Source: Zygnema cylindricum | Taxonomy: Eukaryota > Streptophyta > Zygnematophyceae > Zygnematales > Zygnemataceae | Direction of reading: 5' to 3' | Length of the DNA stretch: 60,000 bases | Assembly: GCA_037447655.1 (NCBI GenBank) | Contig: JBBHKE010002882.1 | Coordinates: 279,612-339,611, forward strand | In this document: positions 54,313-60,000 of the stretch, in pieces | How the letters are laid out: every line of letters begins with the position of its first letter | Numbering within the stretch: position 1 is the stretch's first letter | The notes under the pieces: generated by a model | Databases searched by the model: none | The model's input: only the letters and a program-made list of their open reading frames with translations | What the model was told of the DNA's origin: nothing | Translations under genes and position numbers: made by a program

Positions 54313-56178
54313 TTACAAATAAACAAAACACTCCCTCCCCTTTTTCCTTTTTCTTTTCTTTTTCCTTTTATATAACTTAAGAAATATGCTCTCGTATGTA
54401 AAACAATGCATTAGATGAAATGAAATAATAATTGCATCACACATTTCATTAAGCATCCCACTTATTATAAATCCGAGCAAAGATTTTATCCACCTCACCT
54501 CTTTTCCATCCACACTAAATCCGATTTCCCTCTTGCAATTCAAACAGCCAGCCCCATCTCCAATCTGCAACACACATCCTGAGGCTAACCCTTTTACAGG
54601 CACACCTTCATAAATGTCATCACTCCCTTTAGTGATGTCAAACCCATTACCCCCAAAACATGAACTTTCCTCACTCTCTCCCATGGATTTCTTTCCACTC
54701 TCACTTTCTAAATTTATTCCCAATAAATATCTATCCTCCCCTAAACCTTTCATTAAATATTCCTCTTCTCCCTTATCCTTTAAAACCCCTTCTAGTTTCA
54801 CTTCTCCCCTTTCCTCGTAATCCGTTGAAGTCTCCCTTTCCGACCAGTTTTCTAATTCCAAACTACCTATAAAATTATCCTCATTAATTTTATTTTTCCC
54901 GTTTTCACTTATTGATCCTAGTTCTGGCTTTCTCATTTCTAAGTCATACACTTTACACTCCTCCACATCCTCAAGTACCTCCTCTCTCTTTACTTCCCTT
55001 ATACCTCCAAAAGCACACTGTTGCCTTCGTGGAATTTCTGTGTACTTTTCTCTCTTCTCCATTCTACCGATGTGAAGAAGCTCCAAGATTTTTTCATCCT
55101 CTTTCTCCTCTTCCCCTTCTTCCTCCTCATTCACACTCCAACTTCTAAGTTCTTCCAAACGAGGACACTCCTCTATATAGTGACCCGGTTTCCTACAAGC
55201 GAAGCAAACCCCTTGTTTCAAAGCTCCCCTTTCTTTTCCTCTCCCTCTCTTTCCACCGAAGTTCCGATAAGGTTTACCTTTGTCCTTCTTCCTTTCATCA
55301 CGCTTCCTCTCGTCACCGCCGTTCCTCACATCACGCTTCCGCCAGTCACCACCAGCTGTAAATGCAGTCACCCTTTCACTTCCCCTACGAAGCTCCAAAG
55401 TGCTTTCTCTCACAAGAATTATTCCCATGGTAATGCTCCAAGTCCACGAGGAGACATCCATTCCCTGCATACGGTAAATGATGTCTTCGTACTCATATGG
55501 AAGCTTTATGATTAGTGTATTAATCTTTCTCTCCTCAGATTCTACATATCCCGTACTAGCAAGCTCAACATATAACCCAGCAATATCATTGCAAAACTCT
55601 ATCATGCTACCGCCTTTATAAACATAGGCCTCTATCTCTTGTCTTACTAACTGCTGCCTCTGTATAGTCTCACTCTTATAAATCTGAATTAGTGTGTCCC
55701 AAATTTCCGACGACTTGGTTAGATTTAAAAGAGTGATAGCTATAGACTTAGACACATATCTAAGTATGAGATGTTTTGCTATAGTGTTTTTATATTCCCA
55801 AATTTTTCTATCATTTTCTTCAGTTTTTGGTTCAGTTATAACCCCCACAAGTGGAACCGTAGCCGAGAGCCTAGCTCCCCTCACCATAGGTGTCCCTTTA
55901 TCCTTCTCCCCTATTTCCCCTTCCACAGTAATGATTTTCCTTTCACCTTCCGTTGCATCTGAACTCCGGTTGGTTTTCTGGGCAGCCCCAGATGATTCTC
56001 CATAGTGAGCTCCACCAAAGCCGGGTGGCGGACACCTCACTTGTCCCGAAACAATTCCCCACAAGTGCTTCTCGAAAAGCAATCCCTCCATCGTGAACTC
56101 CCAATAAGTGAAGTCTGTTCCATCGAACATAGGCACCCTAGATGGTGGGCCCATAACCTGAAATTCTATGGGCTCCAT
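54313..56178 (-). CDS. gag: Gag-derived polyprotein of element F, intact, Pol collapsed
   Basis: ATG at 56178 (a GTG two codons upstream extends the frame to 623 aa at 56184). Start MEPIEF lies in the 5' LTR; residues 9-16 (QVMGPPSR) are read from the PBS. Residues 120-260 are capsid-like (LRYVSKSIAITLLNLTKSSE, MIEFCNDIAGLYVELAS). A basic Arg/Lys/Gly stretch covers about 280-320, followed by a CCHC zinc knuckle (C327, C330, H335, C340). At 389-396 it has QCAFGGIR, which in element A leads into protease, but here protease and integrase are absent. Residues 476-492 (YLMKGLGEDRYLLGINL) echo the end of RT (MKDLGEAKYILGI). Residues 512-605 echo RNase H in compressed form, without EAEY or DNQAA. 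The Lys-rich tail ends at 623. It probably packages element RNA in particles made with a partner element. Confidence 0.88.
   Translation of the reverse strand: MEPIEFQVMGPPSRVPMFDGTDFTYWEFTMEGLLFEKHLWGIVSGQVRCPPPGFGGAHYGESSGAAQKTNRSSDATEGERKIITVEGEIGEKDKGTPMVRGARLSATVPLVGVITEPKTEENDRKIWEYKNTIAKHLILRYVSKSIAITLLNLTKSSEIWDTLIQIYKSETIQRQQLVRQEIEAYVYKGGSMIEFCNDIAGLYVELASTGYVESEERKINTLIIKLPYEYEDIIYRMQGMDVSSWTWSITMGIILVRESTLELRRGSERVTAFTAGGDWRKRDVRNGGDERKRDERKKDKGKPYRNFGGKRGRGKERGALKQGVCFACRKPGHYIEECPRLEELRSWSVNEEEEGEEEKEDEKILELLHIGRMEKREKYTEIPRRQQCAFGGIREVKREEVLEDVEECKVYDLEMRKPELGSISENGKNKINEDNFIGSLELENWSERETSTDYEERGEVKLEGVLKDKGEEEYLMKGLGEDRYLLGINLESESGKKSMGESEESSCFGGNGFDITKGSDDIYEGVPVKGLASGCVLQIGDGAGCLNCKREIGFSVDGKEVRWIKSLLGFIISGMLNEMCDAIIISFHLMHCFTYESIFLKLYKRKKKRKRKKGRECFVYL
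56144..56158 (-). other. Primer binding site of element F, inside the gag frame
   Basis: Minus GGTTATGGGCCCACC directly follows the LTR end GAATTTCA. It encodes VMGPP after the Q codon. Complementary to the initiator tRNA-Met anticodon arm as recalled. Confidence 0.82.
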
Positions 56179-57468
56179 TGCCACACAGAATTCGCAAGTC
56201 CAAAGGAAGCTAATCTAGATAGTGCCGACTCCAAGTTAATATAAACCCAAATGATTGACCCCTTGACAATCAGAACCCCATTACAACTTCACCCCTGTGA
56301 AGTAAGACTTTCTGTGTGCTCAGTTCCACCACAGAATGCAAAGTTAGAATATGAGATTAGCATAACATTCCCCACTTTGACTTTCCCTTAGAAATGCAAT
56401 CACCTTGGCAGGCAAAAACTCTAACCGACTACACCCCTGTGTAGCCTGGACTCCTCTGAGTCTGCAGCAACAAGAATCACTGAATTTGGTCAACTGAATT
56501 GATAGTTATGGCTGGCCAAAGTTTGACATTTATACAAGGTGCTCTCTGGGAGAGGCAGCTACCTACCAAAAATATTCTAAGTTCTAAACCCCTCTCTAAA
56601 CCCTCTAGTACTGAGGTACGGACCAATCACATTACTGTATAGTACATAAAGGTACAGATGTCGGTGTACCTTTTGTACGGACATCGTACGACATGGCTAA
56701 AAAGTCAACAAATGTCCTATCTGGATTCGCTCTTGTATTCTCCGGAATTCCTGCCTCCAAATCTTATCTCTCCACGTGGCGCCAGGTCATGCCGCGTCAA
56801 AAAACGGTACCATACAAGAAAGTACTAGTGCCGGAGTACTTTCTGTACGTACATTGTACGATGTCGCCATAGTGCAACATTTGTCACTTCCGGATTTGTT
56901 TTCTGCCGTTCCGTAAATTCCGTAATCCAGTACGTTGTTGCCACGTGTCATCCGGAGTGGCGGAGTCCGCAAACCGCCAAATTGTCCTTTCCTCAAGACC
57001 GGCGCTAACCACGGCCGTCCGATTCATATAGAGATTAAATACGAACCGTCGAAACAAATGTCCGTACTATTTGTTTCGTCCGGTACTAATAGTACAACTG
57101 ATTCTATGTTCTATAGACCGTAACCCAGTTAAATGGAATTCCCTACCTGTAACTGTATAAATATCTATCAAACCCTATATGTTCTAGCACTGGTCCTAGA
57201 CTAAATGGACAAAGCTAACGCCTATAGGACGATTTACCGACGGCAGGTACCAAGATCAATTCCTGGGTCCGTCAACTGCCTTTTTGGTAAACATACCTAT
57301 ATTATCTATTCCTGTCTCTCTGGAGAGCCTAGGCAGCGATGGCTCTAGCTCCCTTTCCAGCCTTCAGTGACTACGACAAGTGTGGGGGCTTGGAGAAGGG
57401 AGTCAGGGGCAGACTGCCTCTACTCTTTTCTTTCTAATAAAGACCTAGAAAATACCCAAATATCAAGA
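56159..57468 (-). repeat. 5' LTR of element F
   Basis: 1310 bp, nearly identical to 52973-54277, implying recent insertion. The T-arm-like hairpin is at 57238-57273. The Gag start codon is within its last 20 bases. Confidence 0.9.
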
Positions 57469-57479
57469 GTCTTCCATGG

Positions 57480-57655
57480 GTTGTATGGATGAGATAGAGA
57501 GAGGGAGAGGTAGAGAGGGAGAGAGAGAGAAAGAGAGAGGGAGACCAGGAGAGAGGGAGAAAGGGAGAGGTTGAGGTTAAGAAGGAGAGAGGGAGAGAGA
57601 GAGAGAGGGAGAAAAAGAGAGAGAAAGAGAGAGGGAGAGAGAGGGAAAGGCAAAA
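57480..57655. repeat. GA-rich microsatellite tract
   Basis: About 175 bases of GAGAGGGAGA-type purines on the plus strand. It lies between element F and copia fragment N. Confidence 0.9.
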
Positions 57656-57671
57656 AATATATTATTATATA

Positions 57672-58735
57672 CGACACGATGCTTTAGAGCAAAATGGAGT
57701 GGCTAAAAAGCTTAACTGGACTTTGATTGAAAGTGCTCTGTCTATGATGGCCGATAAAGGTGTGGATCCAAAATTATGTGGAGATGCTTTTTAGTGTGCA
57801 TGTCATATCAAAAATAGGTTAGAAACTAGATCTGTGAAAGAGAAGACACCAAATGAGATGTGGACTGGCCAAAAGCCCGATGTAAGTCACTTCAAAGACT
57901 TTGGTAGCAAATGCTTATTTTGGATAATTTGCCCAATTGGAAGCTTAGTCCGAAGTCTAATCATGGAATTTTTATGGGGTATGATGATGAATCTGTGGGC
58001 TATAAAATGTATTCACCTCAAAAATATAGTTTGTAGATAGCCAAAAATATCATAATGAAAGAGGAGAGTCAGTTAGTGGATGTTTTTAGCATGAATGAAG
58101 TTGAGAAAAAGGAGAAAATGCAAGAATATATCGTCCTTCAGCAGATTCCTTTCCAATCTTTGGCAGCTCCCTCCTCTTCCTCTTCTGCTTTGCCTAACCT
58201 CTTTCTGACTCCAAACCCTCCAGAGCCTGCAATTGCACCGTCTCCTCCTCCTCCTCCACCTCCTTCACCTCCACCACCTTCAAGGCGTTGGGATCTAACA
58301 GTTCCAGCTTCGGATTTTCCAAGGGGAAGAAGAGAGAGTAACATTTTCTAACGAGAAGAAGAGATAGCAGCAGTCTGAGAAGTGAACGAGTTCAGTATGC
58401 TCTGTCTGCCAGCTCAAGGGAGCCTCTCACCTTTAGGACGCCTTTTCTGTTTCGGGAAAGGATCATTAGATCTTGGCAGCAAATGATGAGATCAAGTCTA
58501 TCATGGAAGCCCAAACGTGGGAGTTTGTTGAACTTCCACCGGACCGAAAATCCATTGGTTGCAAGTTGGTCTTCAAAGTGTAGTTGAATCCAGATAACAC
58601 TACTAAAAGATATAAGGTAAGACTTGTTGCAAAATTCCATAGTCAAAAGAAAGGAATGAACTATGAGGAAACCTTCTCACATGTGGTTCGTTACCCAAAC
58701 TCGGCTGAAATGAAAGTAAAAAAAGGTTTTTTAGG
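57672..58735 (+). pseudogene. Copia fragment N: integrase tail to RT start
   Basis: Frames read ALEQNGVAKKLNWTLIESAL, MMADKGVDPKLCGDAF, TPNEMWTGQKPDVSHFKDFG, the integrase core end and tail. A Ser/Pro-rich linker (PPPPPPPSPPPPS) follows, then NDEIKSIMEAQTWEFVELPP and NPDNTTKRYKVRLVAK and YEETFSHVVRYPN, the start of RT. Stops are frequent. Homology ends near 58700 at the junction with fragment H on the other strand. Confidence 0.85.
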
Positions 58736-58739
58736 TTTT

Positions 58740-60000
58740 TTTAGGGTTTCATCTGTTAAGGTAACGTGGTACCTGCTCAAGTGATGAAAGCTTTGCTGGC
58801 CACCGTACATTTGAATATTCAAGCTCAAGAAGGTTAGTGGCTCTCTGATCCGAGACCTTAGGTAAGGGAAGCTTATAAAGCTTGCCCAAAGCACATCCAT
58901 CACAAACACTAGATTCCCTTTGACCAATTTTAACACCTTCAATAATGTCATTTATGACCATCCTCTCCAATCTGTCATTATGGACATGTCCGAGCCTCTT
59001 ATGCTACAAAACATTATCAATAGGACACGCGATTACACAAAATCCTTTTTATTAAATCTTTTTTATGCCATGTCCATCCGGTACAAATTGTTTGGGCCTC
59101 TTGTCCCCACTAATGCTATCTTTCCATCTTTGCTCACTATCTATTTCCCTTTACTCTACAAGACATCAAAACCTCTACTTTTTGCAACCGAAGTGGAAGT
59201 AGAAAATATATTCTTTTGAACTTAGACACATACAAAACATCATGTAAAGTTCTTTAAACTCTCTATCCATTAATCTCACATTGCATATCTACTTGTCCCG
59301 AGCATTGGACTCTAGAGTGGAGCCAGAAGCATAAAAGATCTGCCTGGTAGGGATAGGTTGCAGATTCTTTAAGTACTTCTTCAAGCACATGTGAGAGAGG
59401 AGCTGCCGAAGTCGGGGTCCCCGGAGTCGGAGTCCTTCTCCCCCTCCATTAGTTTTGACAGAGCAAAAAACTCCGTGTCATCAATTTTGGGGAAGTTGAC
59501 CACCTCGGATGACTTCTCCTTGTCCTCGGTCTCCGATTTCTTAGCATAGGCAAAAAAGGTTGCATTTCTCGGTCTCCGGTTTTTTAGTATAGGCAGGAAA
59601 GGTTGCATTTTTGACCGGTGGTTTTGGTGATGAAGTCGAACCCCTTTGGCACCATCCAACCTGAAAATACATGTTTCACAAGCTTTCATATATGTAGGGC
59701 ATTGCCTATAAAGATGGCCATTAGAATAACAATAGACACACTTGTCATACTACTCAAAATTCTGAAAACCATATCCCTCTCTTTTCTAAAACTGAGCATT
59801 AAAAGCTACAGCTGGATTTCCAGGTCTAATACCAAGATTTGTAGCTTCTTTTTTAACAACTAGCACAATTGCTATAGCTAGAGTCTATGCTGATTTATTT
59901 AGCTTCTTCAAATTATCAAAGGTTCTTTTATGTTCTTCAAGAAGGCCTCTCATCAAAATCATTGCTTGGTGATAAGAGGGAAAGGTTCCTCCCGAGCATG
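58740..60000 (-). pseudogene. Copia fragment H: gag, protease region and pre-integrase (D family)
   Basis: Reading the minus strand from the window end: GGTFPSYHQAMILMRGLLEE (matches D Gag), a CCHC knuckle CVYCYSNGHLYRQC at about 59712-59753, an acidic Ser/Glu-rich stretch, then HKRLGHVHNDRLERMV and VCDGCALGKLYKLPLPK (zinc region) and LLELEYSNVRWP, where the first catalytic Asp of integrase appears as Asn. Stops occur throughout. The element continues beyond 60000. Confidence 0.83.

Larger units (their letters stand above)
52973..57468 (-). mobile_element. Gag-only copia-related element F (intact ORF)
   Basis: Near-identical LTRs of about 1.3 kb (52973-54277 and 56159-57468) flank a 1.88-kb interior. 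The PBS is at 56146-56158 (minus), and the purine tract with its hairpin at 54254-54294. The one long ORF is undamaged. The outer end at 57468 reads CAAGA in place of CAACA, and no 5-bp duplication was found, so one edge may be rearranged. It is the best-preserved member of the B/F/G group. Confidence 0.92.

Noticed and set aside
54614-56005. Series of plus-strand frames of 60-164 codons opposite the element F ORF
   Set aside because: They recur opposite the same protein in B and G and are Ser/Leu/Pro/Phe-rich, as expected for the antisense of a Glu/Lys/Arg-rich protein.
57420-57677. 85-codon minus frame made of Leu, Ser and Pro
   Set aside because: It translates the GA microsatellite complement.
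58138-58344. Gly/Glu-rich minus frame
   Set aside because: It is the antisense of the Pro/Ser-rich linker of copia fragment N.
1-60000. CRISPR arrays, bacterial operons or phage modules
   Set aside because: No regularly spaced repeats, ribosome binding sites or prokaryotic gene clusters; all evidence points to eukaryotic transposon-rich DNA.

Overview
This is transposon-packed nuclear DNA from a eukaryote, most likely a streptophyte (land plant or charophyte alga). Three things point that way. The Ty1/copia elements carry a primer site matching the anticodon arm of a plant-type initiator tRNA-Met. Two other LTR elements carry the plant-style PBS TGGTATCGGAGC. MITEs with TTA, TA and 8-bp target duplications are abundant. 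No rRNA gene, CRISPR array, prokaryotic operon or intact host gene is visible. The only host-gene-like sequence is a frameshifted papain-type cysteine protease fragment at about 38.9-39.5 kb.

Layout. 0.8-14.4 kb: an old copia element (C, +) is split by a complete copia element (A, +, 1351-11851, duplication CAATC). A is itself split by a gag-only element (B, -, 6432-10580, duplication GAGTG). 13.1-16.7 kb: LTR remains and MITEs. 16.7-22.0 kb: decayed copia elements K (+) and L (-). 22.3-30.4 kb: copia element E (-) split by element D (+, 25371-29734), which in turn holds a hAT-like MITE and other MITEs. 31.5-35.6 kb: gag-only element G (-). 35.9-38.7 kb: 5' part of copia element I (-). 39.9-44.8 kb: a young non-coding LTR element O (duplication TAACT). 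45-51 kb: unassigned DNA, a copia RNase H fragment and three TTA-flanked MITEs. 51.4-57.5 kb: an LTR of D type, a miniature LTR element (TRIM) with a tRNA cloverleaf in each LTR, and gag-only element F (-) with an intact 623-aa ORF. 57.7-60 kb: decayed copia fragments N (+) and H (-).

How the parts work together. The A/B/E/F/G/I/K/L elements look like one lineage. They share U3 blocks, a TATA box, tandem short hairpins in the leader, and a hairpin that places the PPT/LTR junction in its loop. Every LTR of this lineage with its U3 present also has a T-arm-like hairpin on the opposite strand of U3. The gag start codon lies inside the 5' LTR, and translation runs through the primer site, giving a conserved QVMGPPSR motif near the Gag N-terminus. 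B, F and G lack protease, integrase and reverse transcriptase, and presumably depend on relatives of A or E. All dating and function statements are inferred from reading by eye; no alignment or database search was run.
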